DNA from: Erythrobacter sp. SDW2
GTDB lineage: Bacteria; Pseudomonadota; Alphaproteobacteria; Sphingomonadales; Sphingomonadaceae
Length of the DNA: 64,000 bases
Direction: 5' to 3'
NCBI RefSeq assembly: GCF_021431965.1
Contig: NZ_CP090370.1
Location: forward strand, 1,922,001-1,986,000
Made by a program: the position numbers and the translations under genes. Positions within the stretch are counted from its first letter, which is position 1; each line of letters opens with the position of its first letter. Shown here in pieces: positions 43,663 through 54,000 of this stretch. Below the pieces are notes generated by a model, which saw only the letters and a program-made list of their open reading frames with translations, was not told the origin of the DNA and ran no database searches.

Positions 43663-44948
43663 GCCCAGGGTTCCTCTCCGGGCCATTTTATCTCGCGCTC
43701 GCGGCGAGCCTGCGCCGCCTGCTCCTCCAGATGCCAGGGCAGGTCCTCGTAGACATCCTGGAACATGGTGCGGAACGGCTGGTGCAGGCCATGGCCGAGG
43801 ATGCCGTTCTTTTCGGCTTCCTTGGTTGTCGCCTTGACGTGTTCTGCGGCCTCGAGATCCATCGCCGAATGCCGTTCCTCGTCCCATTCGCCGATGGCGA
43901 TGAGGTGCTTCTTCAGCCGGTTGATCGGGTCGCCCAGCGGCCATTCCTCCCGTTCCTGAGCGCTGCGATAGGCGCTGGGATCGTCCGAGGTGGAATGACC
44001 CTCGGCGCGGTAGGTGAAATGCTCGATCAAGGTTGGGCCCTTGTTGGCACGGGCGCGGTTTGCGGCCCATTGCTCGGCGGCATAGACCGCCAGCGGATCG
44101 TTGCCATCGACCCGTAGCGACGCAATGCCATAGCCAAGGCCGCGCGCGGCGAAGGTGGTCCGTTCCGCCCCTGCAAAGCCCGAGAAGCTGGAAATCGCCC
44201 ACTGGTTGTTGACGACGTTGAAGATCACCGGTGCGTTGTAGACGGTGGCAAAGGTGCAGGCCGCGTGGAAATCGCCCTCCGCCGTCGAGCCCTCGCCCAC
44301 CCAGGTCGCAGCAATGCGGCTGTCGTTCTTAGAGGCGCTGGCCATCGCCCAGCCCACCGCCTGCGGCAGTTGCGTGGCGAGATTGCCCGAGATCGAGAAG
44401 AAGTTGTGTTCGCGGCTCGAATACATGATCGGCAGCTGGCGGCCCTTCAGCTTGTCCGCCTTGTTGGAGTAGATCTGGTTGATCATCTCGACCAGCGGAT
44501 AGCCGCGCGCGATCAATATTCCCTGCTGGCGATAGCTGGGAAACACCATATCGTCGGCCGCAAGCGCCATGGCGGCCGAGACGCTGGTCGCCTCTTCACC
44601 GGTACACTTCATGTAGAAGCTGGTTTTGCCTTGCCGCTGGCCGCGAAACATGCGCTCGTCGAAGGCGCGGACCATGGAGAAATGCCGCAACATGATGCGC
44701 AGCGTTTCCGGATCGAGCTTGGGGTCCCAGGGGCCATGCGCCCTGTCATCGTCGCCCAGCACACGGATCAGGTCATGCACCAGCGGCGTCGTCTCGCGCG
44801 GGTCGCAGGCCTCGTCGGGACGTGGCTGCGCCCCTGCCGGCGGGATATCGAGATAGGAAAAATCGGCCTTGTCGCCGGGCCGATATCTCGGCTCGGGCAC
44901 ATGCAGTTCGAGGGCGGGCTTGTTCTGCCCTGCGGGCCGGTCGGCCAT
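43659..44948 (-). CDS. bkdA1: 2-oxo acid dehydrogenase E1 component, alpha subunit
   Basis: This is a 429-residue thiamine-diphosphate enzyme. The cofactor motif runs from GEGSTAEGDFHAACTFA to FNVVNNQWAISS, and FYMKCTGEEATSVSAAMAL and EHFTYRAEGHSTSDDPSAYR are typical of branched-chain E1 alpha subunits. The start at 44948 has GGAG nine bases upstream. It leads the E1 alpha - E1 beta - E2 operon. Two ATTGCGC repeats lie upstream at 45006 and 45021. Confidence 0.92.
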   Translation of the reverse strand: MADRPAGQNKPALELHVPEPRYRPGDKADFSYLDIPPAGAQPRPDEACDPRETTPLVHDLIRVLGDDDRAHGPWDPKLDPETLRIMLRHFSMVRAFDERMFRGQRQGKTSFYMKCTGEEATSVSAAMALAADDMVFPSYRQQGILIARGYPLVEMINQIYSNKADKLKGRQLPIMYSSREHNFFSISGNLATQLPQAVGWAMASASKNDSRIAATWVGEGSTAEGDFHAACTFATVYNAPVIFNVVNNQWAISSFSGFAGAERTTFAARGLGYGIASLRVDGNDPLAVYAAEQWAANRARANKGPTLIEHFTYRAEGHSTSDDPSAYRSAQEREEWPLGDPINRLKKHLIAIGEWDEERHSAMDLEAAEHVKATTKEAEKNGILGHGLHQPFRTMFQDVYEDLPWHLEEQAAQARREREIKWPGEEPWA

Positions 44949-45005
44949 ATCGCGCTCTCCCAACTGGCGCCCCCGGGGATCAGAGACGGCAGATGCATTC
45001 TTACA

Positions 45006-45036
45006 ATTGCGCGCACATTTATTGCGCACGATGCAA
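45006..45036. promoter_or_regulatory. ATTGCGC direct repeats with a TTGC-N7-GCAA dyad upstream of the E1 alpha gene
   Basis: ATTGCGC occurs at 45006-45012 and 45021-45027, and the second copy is part of TTGC-N7-GCAA (45022-45036). It lies 58-88 bases before the E1 alpha start. An Lrp/BkdR-type regulator is a plausible user, but no regulator gene is adjacent. Confidence 0.3.
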
Positions 45037-45064
45037 GTGGTCAAGCTTATGGACCTTCGTGAGC

Positions 45065-46021
45065 CTAAACCGCAACAGGCGCCGTGATCGGCGGGTGCGG
45101 TGTGTAATTTTCGACCACGAAATCCTCGATCTGGTAGTCGAAAATGCTGTCCGCGCGGCGCACTATTTCAAGCCGCGGCCGATCCCGCGGTTCGCGCGCC
45201 AGCTGTTCGGTGATCAGATGCGCATGATTCAGGTAGAGATGCGTGTCACCGCCCATCCACACCAGCTCTCCGGGCTCAAGGTCCACCTGCTGCGCGACCA
45301 TCCGCTGGAGCAATGCCGCCGACCACAGGTTGAACGGCAGGCCCAGCGCGACATCGCAGCTGCGCTGGTAGAGCAGGCAGTTGAGCCGGTCTCCGGCGAC
45401 ATGGAACTGGTAGGTCTTGTGGCACGGCGGCAGCGCCATCCGGTCGAGCTCGGCCACGTTCCAGCCTTCGATGATATGGCGGCGGCTCCCCGGGTTGGTG
45501 CGCAAGCTCTCGACCACCTCGGCGACCTGGTTGATCCCCTCGCCCTTCTCGTAAAGCCCGTCCTTGCGATAGCGCCAGGTCGGCCAGTCTACCCACTGCT
45601 TGCCATAGACCGGGCCGAGATCGCCCCAGCGCATGGCGAAGGCCTCGTCATCGGCGATCCGCTGGACAAAATCGTCCAGCGCGATGTCATCGCCCGTCTC
45701 GCGCACATAGCGAGCGTGCGGCCACTCGTTCCAGATCTTGACCCCTTGCAGCACCAGCGGGCGGATATTGGTATCGCCGGTTAGGAACCAAAGCATCTCG
45801 CGCGTGGCGGTCTTCCAATAGACCCGCTTGGTGGTGAGCAGCGGCATCGCCCCGCCCGCGAGGTCGAATCGCAGTTGTGCCCCGAAGACGGATCGTGTGC
45901 CGACGCCGGTCCGGTCCACCCGCTCGCTGCCATGCTCCCAGATGTGGCGCATGAGATCGAGATATTGCTGTTCCGGATGCGCTCCGGTGGCAGAATCGAG
46001 GGGAAGCGAGGCACTGGCCAT
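45065..46021 (-). CDS. thyA: Thymidylate synthase
   Basis: This is a 318-residue folate-dependent enzyme making dTMP from dUMP. The catalytic cysteine is C200 in MALPPCHKTYQFHV, and RSCDVALGLPFNLWSAALL and WMGGDTHLYLNHAHL are standard. It is about 50 residues longer than E. coli ThyA because of an insert (RETGDDIALDDFVQRIADDEAF) seen in many bacterial forms. ATG 46021 with GGGA upstream is preferred over ATG 46033. It is monocistronic. Confidence 0.94.
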   Translation of the reverse strand: MASASLPLDSATGAHPEQQYLDLMRHIWEHGSERVDRTGVGTRSVFGAQLRFDLAGGAMPLLTTKRVYWKTATREMLWFLTGDTNIRPLVLQGVKIWNEWPHARYVRETGDDIALDDFVQRIADDEAFAMRWGDLGPVYGKQWVDWPTWRYRKDGLYEKGEGINQVAEVVESLRTNPGSRRHIIEGWNVAELDRMALPPCHKTYQFHVAGDRLNCLLYQRSCDVALGLPFNLWSAALLQRMVAQQVDLEPGELVWMGGDTHLYLNHAHLITEQLAREPRDRPRLEIVRRADSIFDYQIEDFVVENYTPHPPITAPVAV

Positions 46022-46132
46022 GTAAAGTCCCATACCCTGCAATTGCCCGCTTGCCACCCCGCTCGTCCACACCTATAGGGCGCGCCTTGCCTCGACCCGC
46101 GGCGGCTTCGGCCCGGCGGGAACGACATCGGT

Positions 46133-46209
46133 CGGGGAGTAGCTCAGCCTGGTAGAGCACTGTCTTCGGGAGGCAGGGGCCGGAGGTTCGAATCCTCTCT
46201 CCCCGACCA
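46133..46209 (+). tRNA. tRNA-Pro (anticodon CGG)
   Basis: This is a 77-base cloverleaf with encoded CCA. The acceptor CGGGGAG pairs perfectly with CTCCCCG, the anticodon stem CTGTC/GGCAG holds TTCGGGA, and the T arm carries TTCGAAT. Confidence 0.95.
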
Positions 46210-46285
46210 GTTTTCACTAGACTAAACCGTCCGGGGGACGGTTTTGCGTGAAAACTCCCGAGCGAAGCGCGGGAGGCGTCACGCT

Positions 46286-46753
46286 TCAGCGTTGCTCCAT
46301 CGCCAACAGCGCCAACACTACGCTCAAGCCCCCCAGCCCCAGCGAAAGCCGCCAGCGCAGCGTCATCCATTCCTTGCCACCAAGGGCCAGCTGGCGATCC
46401 ACCAAGGGCGAGAGGCAGAGCATCAAACCGAGCCACAGCAACGACGGCCCCGGCCATTCCGACCCAAACGTCCAGGGCAGGAACAACGCCAATCCGATCA
46501 AGCTCGGCAGCACGGCCACGGCAAAGGCCCAACGCGGCGCTCCGGGGTGGCTCAAGGCCTGCCCCCACCACACACCTCCCAGAAAGCTGAAGATCAGCGC
46601 GGCATAGGCATAGCTGGAGGCAAGCGCGATCCACGACAGCGAACCGCCCTGCACCACCAGCAAGATGGCGATCATCTGCGGCAGCAGCCCGGCATAGCCG
46701 AGCCACTGCGCCGCTGCCGGAACGGACTGCCGCTCCGCCGTTTTGTCGTTCAT
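46286..46753 (-). CDS. DUF3429 membrane protein
   Basis: This 155-residue protein has about five membrane segments and the family core SYAYAALIFSFLGGVWWGQAL. The start at 46753 is preceded by AGGA. The function is unknown. It is divergent from the ABC1 kinase gene by 32 bases. Confidence 0.78.
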   Translation of the reverse strand: MNDKTAERQSVPAAAQWLGYAGLLPQMIAILLVVQGGSLSWIALASSYAYAALIFSFLGGVWWGQALSHPGAPRWAFAVAVLPSLIGLALFLPWTFGSEWPGPSLLWLGLMLCLSPLVDRQLALGGKEWMTLRWRLSLGLGGLSVVLALLAMEQR

Positions 46754-46785
46754 TCCTGTTCGATCCCTGCTAACGGCCCACCCAC

Positions 46786-48120
46786 ATGTCAGACCAAGAT
46801 AACCCCTCGCGCCACCGCGCGGTTCCCAGCGGGCGGCTGTCAAGGCTCGCCGGCTTTGGCAGGCTGGCCGGCGGAGTGGCCGGTTCCGTGCTGGGCGAAG
46901 GAGCCAAGCGATTCGCCGCAGGAGAACGGCCCAAGCTGGAAGAACTGGTGCTGACCCCTGCCAACGCCCGCCGCCTGACCGACAGGCTAGCGCATCTGCG
47001 CGGGGCGGCAATGAAACTGGGGCAGATGATCAGCATGGATGCGGGCGATATGCTGCCGCACGAACTTTCGCAAATCCTGGGTTCATTGCGTGACCAGGCG
47101 AACTTCATGCCCCCGCAGCAGCTCGACAAGGTGCTGGCCACCGAATGGGGCAAGGACTGGCGCAACCGCTTCCGCCGCTTCGAACCTCGCCCTATCGCTG
47201 CCGCCAGCATCGGCCAGGTCCACCGCGCGCTGACCCGCGAAGGCGAGCTGCTGGCGATCAAGGTGCAATATCCCGGTGTCGCGCAGAGCATCGACAGCGA
47301 TGTCGACAATGTCGCGACACTGCTCAAAGTGTCTGGCCTGCTGCCCAAGGAACTGGATTACGCGGAACTGCTCAAGGCGGCGAAAGAGCAGCTCCACGAG
47401 GAGGCCGATTATGTCCGTGAAGGACAGCAGATGCGGCTGTTCAAGGCGCGGCTGGCCGACCGGCCCGAATTTGTCGTGCCGGTGCTAAACGAAGGGCTGA
47501 CCACTGACCGTATCCTGGCCATGAGTTTCGAGGAAGGCGCGCCGATCGAAAGCCTCGAGAGCAAGCCGCAGGACCTGCGCAACCACGTGTTTGAGCGGTT
47601 GATCCGCCTGGTGGCACGCGAGCTGTTAGAATTCGGCGTGATGCAGACCGACCCCAATTTCGCCAATTTCCGCTACCAGCGCGGCACCGGCAAGGTGGTG
47701 CTGCTTGACTTCGGGGCGACCCGCGAAGTCGATCCGTCGATCCGGACGGCCTATCGCAAGCTGCTGATGGCGGGCTTGCAACAGGACCCCGACGCCGTGC
47801 GGCGCGAGGCGCTGGCCGCAGGGTTCATCAACCAGAACGTCATCGACCGCCATCCGGAACGGATCAGCCGCATGATCGCCATCATCGTCGGCGAAATGGC
47901 CCGCGATACCGATTTCGACTTCGGCGACCGTTCCTTCGTCCCGCTGCTGCGCGACGAGGGCATGGCCATCGCGCAGGACCGCCAGAGCTGGCACCTTCCG
48001 CCCGCCGAAACCCTGTTCGTCCAGCGAAAGGTCAGCGGCACCGCGCTGCTCGGCGCGAGGCTGAAGGCGGTGGTCAATATCCGCAAGGTGGTCGAGGAAG
48101 TGCTGGAAGCGACCGCATGA
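46786..48120 (+). CDS. ABC1/AarF (UbiB-like) atypical kinase
   Basis: This 444-residue ADCK/UbiB-family protein has the alanine-rich loop and lysine region (RPIAAASIGQVHRALTREGELLAIKVQYPGV), the family KxGQ segment (AAMKLGQMISMDAGDMLP), the FGVMQTDPNFANFRYQ catalytic loop and VLLDFGATREVD. Such proteins support ubiquinone synthesis or act as small-molecule kinases/ATPases at the membrane. It is coupled as ATGA to a tyrosine phosphatase gene. Confidence 0.88.
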   Translation: MSDQDNPSRHRAVPSGRLSRLAGFGRLAGGVAGSVLGEGAKRFAAGERPKLEELVLTPANARRLTDRLAHLRGAAMKLGQMISMDAGDMLPHELSQILGSLRDQANFMPPQQLDKVLATEWGKDWRNRFRRFEPRPIAAASIGQVHRALTREGELLAIKVQYPGVAQSIDSDVDNVATLLKVSGLLPKELDYAELLKAAKEQLHEEADYVREGQQMRLFKARLADRPEFVVPVLNEGLTTDRILAMSFEEGAPIESLESKPQDLRNHVFERLIRLVARELLEFGVMQTDPNFANFRYQRGTGKVVLLDFGATREVDPSIRTAYRKLLMAGLQQDPDAVRREALAAGFINQNVIDRHPERISRMIAIIVGEMARDTDFDFGDRSFVPLLRDEGMAIAQDRQSWHLPPAETLFVQRKVSGTALLGARLKAVVNIRKVVEEVLEATA

Positions 48121-48590
48121 ACCACAAACCCGCCATCCTGTTCGTCTGTCTCGGCAATATCTGCCGTTCGCCTCTCGCCGAAGCGGCCTTCCGCAAGGCG
48201 GCGGCGGAGGCCGGGCTGGAGGCGCATACCGACAGTGCCGGGACCGCCGCCTATCATGTCGGCGAACCGCCTGACCCGCGTAGCATTGCCACCGCTGCCC
48301 GATATGGGATCGATATCGCGCACTATCGCGGGCGGCAGATCGAGGCAGCGGATTTCGCGCGGTTCAGCCATATCCTCGCGCTGGATCACTCCAATCTCGC
48401 CAATATCCGGCGGATCGCCCCGGATGGCCATACGGCCCATGTCTCATTGCTGATGGACATGGTGCCGGGCCGCGAAGGTGCCGCGGTGGCCGATCCCTAT
48501 TACGATGGCGAAGAGCAGTTCGAGTACACCTGGGAAGACGTATGGCGCGCGGCGCAGGCGCTGGTGGCCCGCCTAGCCGCCGCGCAGTAA
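48117..48590 (+). CDS. Low-molecular-weight protein-tyrosine phosphatase
   Basis: This 157-residue enzyme has the P-loop VCLGNICRSPLAEA, with catalytic C11 and R17, and the general acid in DPYYDG near residue 124. It starts within the stop of the kinase gene. Its last 18 bases overlap the end of the convergent recG. The targets are unknown; in other bacteria such enzymes act on tyrosine kinases of exopolysaccharide synthesis. Confidence 0.92.
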   Translation: MNHKPAILFVCLGNICRSPLAEAAFRKAAAEAGLEAHTDSAGTAAYHVGEPPDPRSIATAARYGIDIAHYRGRQIEAADFARFSHILALDHSNLANIRRIAPDGHTAHVSLLMDMVPGREGAAVADPYYDGEEQFEYTWEDVWRAAQALVARLAAAQ

Positions 48591-50633
48591 CTGCACGCCC
48601 CAGTCTCGCTCGAACAGGTAGAGAAGCACCCGAGCCGCCTCCCCGCGCAGAGAGCTAAGTCCACCGTCGCGATCCACCAGCAGGCGCGCGTCGTCGTGCG
48701 CAACAGGGAGCAATCGCTGGATCTGCTCGAGATTTGCGACGCGGAATGGCGTATCGCCCGATTGCCGCGTGCCGAGCAATTCGCCGCCGCCGCGCAGGGC
48801 CAGGTCTTCCTCGGCGATGCGGAAGCCGTCCTGCGTCTCCCGCATCAGGGCGAGCCGCTTGCGGCCAGTCTCCGACAGCGCCTCACCGCGCAGCAGCAGG
48901 CAGACGGACTTCTCCGAGCCGCGCCCGACCCGGCCGCGCAACTGGTGGAGCTGGGCCAAGCCGAAGCGTTCGGCCTGCTCGATCACCATCAGGGTCGCAG
49001 CAGGGACATCGACCCCGACTTCGATCACCGTGGTTGCCACCAGCAGTTTCGCCTCACCGCTGGCGAAGCGTTCCATCGCCCGGTCCTTCGCAGACGGGTC
49101 GAGCTGGCCATGGACCAGCACCACCGTTTCGCCGAACCGCTCCCTCAGCGCCGCGTGGCGCGCCTCGGCTGCGGCAAGGTCGGTGGTCTCGCTGTCATGG
49201 ACCATGGGACAGACCCAGTAGGCCTGCTGCCCGCCCTCGATATGCCGCCCGACGGCCTCGACCACTTCGGCGATGCGGTCCTGCCCGACGACCCGCGTAT
49301 CGATCGCCTGCCGCCCGGGGGGCATTTCGTCGAGCTTGCTGACATCCATCTCGCCATATTGCGCGAGGGTCAACGTGCGCGGGATCGGCGTCGCGGTCAT
49401 CGCCAGCGTGTGCGGTGTGTGCTTGCCCTTGCGCGCCAGTTGCAGGCGCTGGGCGACGCCGAAGCGGTGCTGCTCGTCGATCACCACGAGGCCCAGATCG
49501 CGATAATTGACGCTGTCCTGGAAGATCGCGTGGGTGCCGACGACGATATGGATCGACCCGTCGAGCAGCCCCATCAGGATGCTCTCCCGCGCCCGGCCCT
49601 TGTCGCGACCGGTCAACAGTGCGACCTCCGCCCCTGTGGGACGAGCCATGGCCCGCAGGGTCTCGAAATGCTGCCGGGCAAGTATCTCGGTTGGTGCGAG
49701 TAGAGCAGCCTGCGCCCCGGCCTCGACCGCGACCAGCATCGCCTCCAGCGCCACCACGGTTTTGCCCGCACCGACATCGCCTTGCAGCAGCCGCAGCATC
49801 GGCGCTTCCTGCGCCACGTCGCCTTCAATCTCCCGGATCGAGCGCTGCTGGGCACCCGTGAGCGGAAAGGGCAGTTGCAGCTTGCCCCGGAGCGAGCCAT
49901 CGCCGACCAGCGCCCGCCCGCGCCGCTGGCGGTTGTCCGCCCGCACCAGCATCAACGCCAGGCTGTTGGCGAGCAGCTCGTCATAGGCGAGCCGGTCGCG
50001 CGCCGCCGTGTGCTCGCCCTTGTGCGCCAGCTTGAGCGCATCGGACCACGCCGGCCACCCGGCCTTGTCGAATTGCGCCGGCTCGATCCATTCGGGCAAT
50101 TCGGGCAGCCGCGCCATCACCTGCGCTACGAGGCTCGCCACCTTGGGCTGGGTGAGCCCCTCGGACAGGGCATAGACCGGCTCGCACAGGCGCTGCAGGC
50201 TCTCGCCACCTTCTTCCAGCACATGGTCCGGATGGACGATCTGAAGCATGTCGCCGTATCGTTCCAGCTTGCCGGCGACCCAGCGCCGCTCGCCCACCGG
50301 CAGCAGTTTCTTGGCGGAGTAGGCCGCGCGTCCGAAATAGGTCAACGCGCAGACGTTGCCGATCGAATCCTGCGCCAGCACACGGTGCGGCCCGCGGCCC
50401 GATCGCGGAGCCCGGTGCTCGATCGGGGTAAGCGCGAGGACGATCTGCTCGCCCTCGCCCGCCTCGTCGAGGTTCTGCACCGACCGACGGGTGACGAAGC
50501 GTTCGGGCAGGTGATAGGCGACATCGCGCACCCGCGTCAGGCCCAGTCTGTCGAGCGGCTTCTTGAGCTTCGGCCCGACGCCTTCGAGCGTATCGACCTC
50601 GGCAAACAGCGGGTTGAGGATCTCCGGGCGCAT
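48573..50633 (-). CDS. recG: ATP-dependent DNA helicase RecG
   Basis: This is a 686-residue helicase remodelling stalled forks and Holliday junctions. An N-terminal wedge/OB domain is followed by Walker A GDVGAGKTVVALEAM, the DEQHRFGV box, TATPIPRTL and the C-terminal QLRGRVGRG motif VI. The N-terminus MRPEILNPLFAEVDTLEGVGPKLKK contains the usual helix-hairpin-helix-like opening. It is divergent from sdhE. Confidence 0.96.
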   Translation of the reverse strand: MRPEILNPLFAEVDTLEGVGPKLKKPLDRLGLTRVRDVAYHLPERFVTRRSVQNLDEAGEGEQIVLALTPIEHRAPRSGRGPHRVLAQDSIGNVCALTYFGRAAYSAKKLLPVGERRWVAGKLERYGDMLQIVHPDHVLEEGGESLQRLCEPVYALSEGLTQPKVASLVAQVMARLPELPEWIEPAQFDKAGWPAWSDALKLAHKGEHTAARDRLAYDELLANSLALMLVRADNRQRRGRALVGDGSLRGKLQLPFPLTGAQQRSIREIEGDVAQEAPMLRLLQGDVGAGKTVVALEAMLVAVEAGAQAALLAPTEILARQHFETLRAMARPTGAEVALLTGRDKGRARESILMGLLDGSIHIVVGTHAIFQDSVNYRDLGLVVIDEQHRFGVAQRLQLARKGKHTPHTLAMTATPIPRTLTLAQYGEMDVSKLDEMPPGRQAIDTRVVGQDRIAEVVEAVGRHIEGGQQAYWVCPMVHDSETTDLAAAEARHAALRERFGETVVLVHGQLDPSAKDRAMERFASGEAKLLVATTVIEVGVDVPAATLMVIEQAERFGLAQLHQLRGRVGRGSEKSVCLLLRGEALSETGRKRLALMRETQDGFRIAEEDLALRGGGELLGTRQSGDTPFRVANLEQIQRLLPVAHDDARLLVDRDGGLSSLRGEAARVLLYLFERDWGVQLLRGG

Positions 50634-50686
50634 GTCATTCCTATACCCGCTTGCGCCGCCAATGCGAGTGCCCTACCCGCCCGCTG

Positions 50687-50965
50687 ATGCCCGACGCACC
50701 CGACTTCGCCACCCGTCTCGCCCGCGCCAAATTCCGCGGCTGGCACCGCGGAACGCGCGAGGCCGATTTTATGATCGGCGGATACTTCGACCGCTATTCC
50801 GCGAGCTGGGACGAGGCCGGGCTGGCCTGGTTTGAAATGCTGCTGGATGTAGACGATGTCGACATCATGGCTTGGGCCTTGGGCACACAGCCGATCCCCG
50901 AGCACATCGCCGGCGATCAGATGGAGCTGATGCGCAAGCTCGATTACGTCGATATCCCGCGCTGA
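50687..50965 (+). CDS. sdhE: FAD assembly factor SdhE
   Basis: This 92-residue protein promotes covalent flavinylation of succinate dehydrogenase. The family signature RGTREADFMIGGYFDR and the later FEMLLDVDDVDIMAWALG are present. The start is ATG 50687. It is placed between recG (divergent) and mfd (same strand), as in many sphingomonads. Confidence 0.9.
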   Translation: MPDAPDFATRLARAKFRGWHRGTREADFMIGGYFDRYSASWDEAGLAWFEMLLDVDDVDIMAWALGTQPIPEHIAGDQMELMRKLDYVDIPR

Positions 50966-51028
50966 CCTTTCGGCGGGGTAGCGCACCGCGCAAACCCCCG
51001 CTAACGCACCCTGCAACACTTCACCGCA

Positions 51029-51052
51029 CCCCCTTCCCGATCGGGCAGGGGG
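51029..51052 (+). terminator. Imperfect 24-base palindrome between sdhE and mfd
   Basis: CCCCCT and AGGGGG flank a perfect CCCGATCGGG core with one mismatch on each side. It lies 64 bases after the sdhE stop and could end that transcript. There is no T run, so the call is weak. Confidence 0.35.
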
Positions 51053-51080
51053 CAATCGCGTATGCCGGATAGCCCAAACC

Positions 51081-54000
51081 ATGCCTGACCTCGCCCGTAT
51101 CCTCAAAGCCGAGTCGCCGCTGACCCTCGCCTCGGTCGCGCGCGGGGCGCAGCCGATGGTGATGGCGGACCTTTCTCGCGCTGCGACCGGACGCGCGGTG
51201 TTCATCGCACCGGACGAAGCGGCAATGCACGCCGTAGCCGAAGCGGCGCAGTACTTCGCGCCCGAGTTGGAAGTGATCGAGTTCCCGGCGTGGGACTGCC
51301 TGCCCTATGACCGCGCCAGCCCGGCCCTTTCGGTCAGTGCCCGGCGCCTCGCGGCGCTGCACCGGTTGCAGGCAGGCAAGAGCGGTTCGCAACTGCTGGT
51401 CACCACTGTCAATGCCGCGCTTCAGCGGGTGCTGACGCCATTCCGCATCCGCGAAAGCGTCCGCGAGTTTTCGGTCGGGACAGAGATCGGGATGGAGAGT
51501 CTCTCCGCACTGCTGCGCCGCCAGGGCTATTCGCGGGTCGACACGGTGGTCGACGCGGGCGAGTATGCCATTCGCGGCTCGATTGTCGATATCTTCCCCT
51601 CCGGCCTGGAACAGGGCCTGAGGCTCGATTTCTTCGGCGACGAACTCGAAAGCCTGCGGCTGTTCGATCCGTCGACGCAGATGAGCACCGAGGTCATCGA
51701 ATCGCACCTGCTGCTTCCCGCCAGCGAGGCCTTGCTCGACGAAGACAGCATCAAGCGTTTCCGCAGCCGCTATCGCGAACAGTTCGGCGCGGCGGCGACG
51801 CAGGACCCGCTTTACGAGGCAGTCAGTGACGGGCGACGGCTTGCCGGGATGGAGCACTGGCTACCGTTGTTCGAGGAACGCCTCAGCACTGTCTTCGACC
51901 ACTTCGGCGACAACGACCTGATCGTCATGGACAGCGCCGCAACCAGCGCGGTCGAGGAACGGCTCAAGGATATCGGCGACTACCGCGAAAGCCGGGCCAA
52001 TGCGACGGGACAGGCCAAGGGCAGCTATCGCCCGCTCCAGCCCTCCGCGCTGTATCTGGACGGCGATGAATGGACCGAAGGTCTGGCCAATGCACCCGCG
52101 CACCGCACCACCATCTTTGCTGAACCTGCAAGCGACAGCGTAGTCGACTTCGGCTTTGGTTCAGCCCGCGATTTCACTCCCGAGCGCGGCCGCGGCGACA
52201 ACGTCTACGAAGTCGCAGCGAAGCACCTGAAGGCGCTGGGCAAGGCGGGCAAGCGTCCGCTGCTGGCTGCCTACTCTACCGGCAGTCGCAGCCGCATCGC
52301 CTCGATCCTCTCCGAAGCGGGCTGCGAGACCAAGTTGGCCGACAGCTGGCAAGAGGCGCTCGGGCTCGCGGCCAAGGGCACCCCGGTGGCGCTGGTGTTG
52401 CCGGTCGAAACGGGCTTCGCCAACGACCAGTTGGAACTGCTGACCGAGCAGGATCTGCTCGGCGACCGGCTTGTCCGGCGCAAGAAGAAGCGCAAGGATT
52501 CCGATGCCTTCCTGGCCGAACTTCAGACGCTCAACCGGGGCGATCTGGTGGTCCATGTCGAACACGGGATCGGCAAGTATCTCGGCCTTGAGCCCATCGC
52601 CGTGGGCAAGAGCCAGCACGATTGCGTGATGCTGGAGTACCGGGGCGGCGACAAGCTCTACATCCCGGTCGAGAACATCGACGTGCTGAGCCGCTATGGC
52701 TCCTCCGAAGATGCGGTCATGCTCGACAAGCTCGGCGGCGAAGGCTGGCAGCGCCGCCGCGCCGCGCTGCGCGAACGTATCCGGGAGATCGCTGGCGAGT
52801 TGATGCGCACCGCCGCAATGCGGGCGCTGCGCAAGGCCCCGGTGCTGGAGACCGACGAGGCCAGTTACAACCAGTTCCTCGACCGCTTCCCTTGGTCGGA
52901 AACCGAGGATCAGGACCGCGCCATCGCCGATGTGCTGGGCGATCTGGAAAGCGGCCGCCCGATGGACCGGCTGGTCTGCGGCGATGTCGGCTTCGGCAAG
53001 ACCGAGGTGGCCCTTCGCGCCGCCTTTGTCGCGGCCATGGCCGGGCAGCAGGTCGCTGTGGTCGCCCCGACCACCCTGCTCGCCCGCCAGCATTTCGAGA
53101 ACTTCAGCGCGCGCTTTGCCGGCTTTCCGCTCAAGGTCGGGCGGCTCAGCCGCCTGGTCCCGGCCAAGGAGATGGCGGAGACCCGCGATGGCCTGAAATC
53201 GGGCGATATCGATATCGTAGTCGGCACCCACGCGATCCTCAGCAAATCGACGCAGTTCAAGAACCTCGGCCTGGTGATCGTCGACGAGGAGCAGCGGTTC
53301 GGGGTGACCCACAAGGAAGCGCTCAAGCAGCTGCGCGCCAATGTGCATATGCTCACCCTCACCGCCACGCCGATCCCGCGCACCCTGCAGATGGCGATGA
53401 GCGGGCTGCGCGAGCTCTCGACCATCCAGACCCCGCCGGTCGATCGCCTCGCAGTGCGCACATATGTGATGGAATGGGACGACATGGTGATGCGCGAGGC
53501 GCTGCTGCGCGAGCATCACCGCGGCGGGCAGAGCTTCATCGTCGTGCCGCGAATTTCCGACATGGAAGGCGTCGAGGAATGGCTGCGCGAGAATGTGCCG
53601 GAGATCAAGGCGATCTCCGCTCACGGCCAGATGGGCGCCGCCGAAATCGAGAGCCGCATGAGCGCGTTCTACGAGGGCAAGTACGAGGTGCTGCTTTCGA
53701 CCACCATCGTCGAAAGCGGGCTGGACCTTCCCAACGCCAACACCATCATCATCCACCGCGCCGATATCTTCGGCCTCGCCCAGCTCTACCAGCTGCGAGG
53801 CCGCGTCGGCCGCTCAAAGCTGCGCGCTTATGCCTATCTGACCCATGCGGCGGATACACAATTATCAGAAGTGGCGGAGAAGCGGTTGAAAGTGCTGGGC
53901 GATCTCGATTCCCTGGGTGCCGGGTTCCAGCTCGCCAGCCACGATCTCGACATTCGCGGCGCGGGCAATCTGCTTGGCGACGAGCAGTCGGGCCATATCC

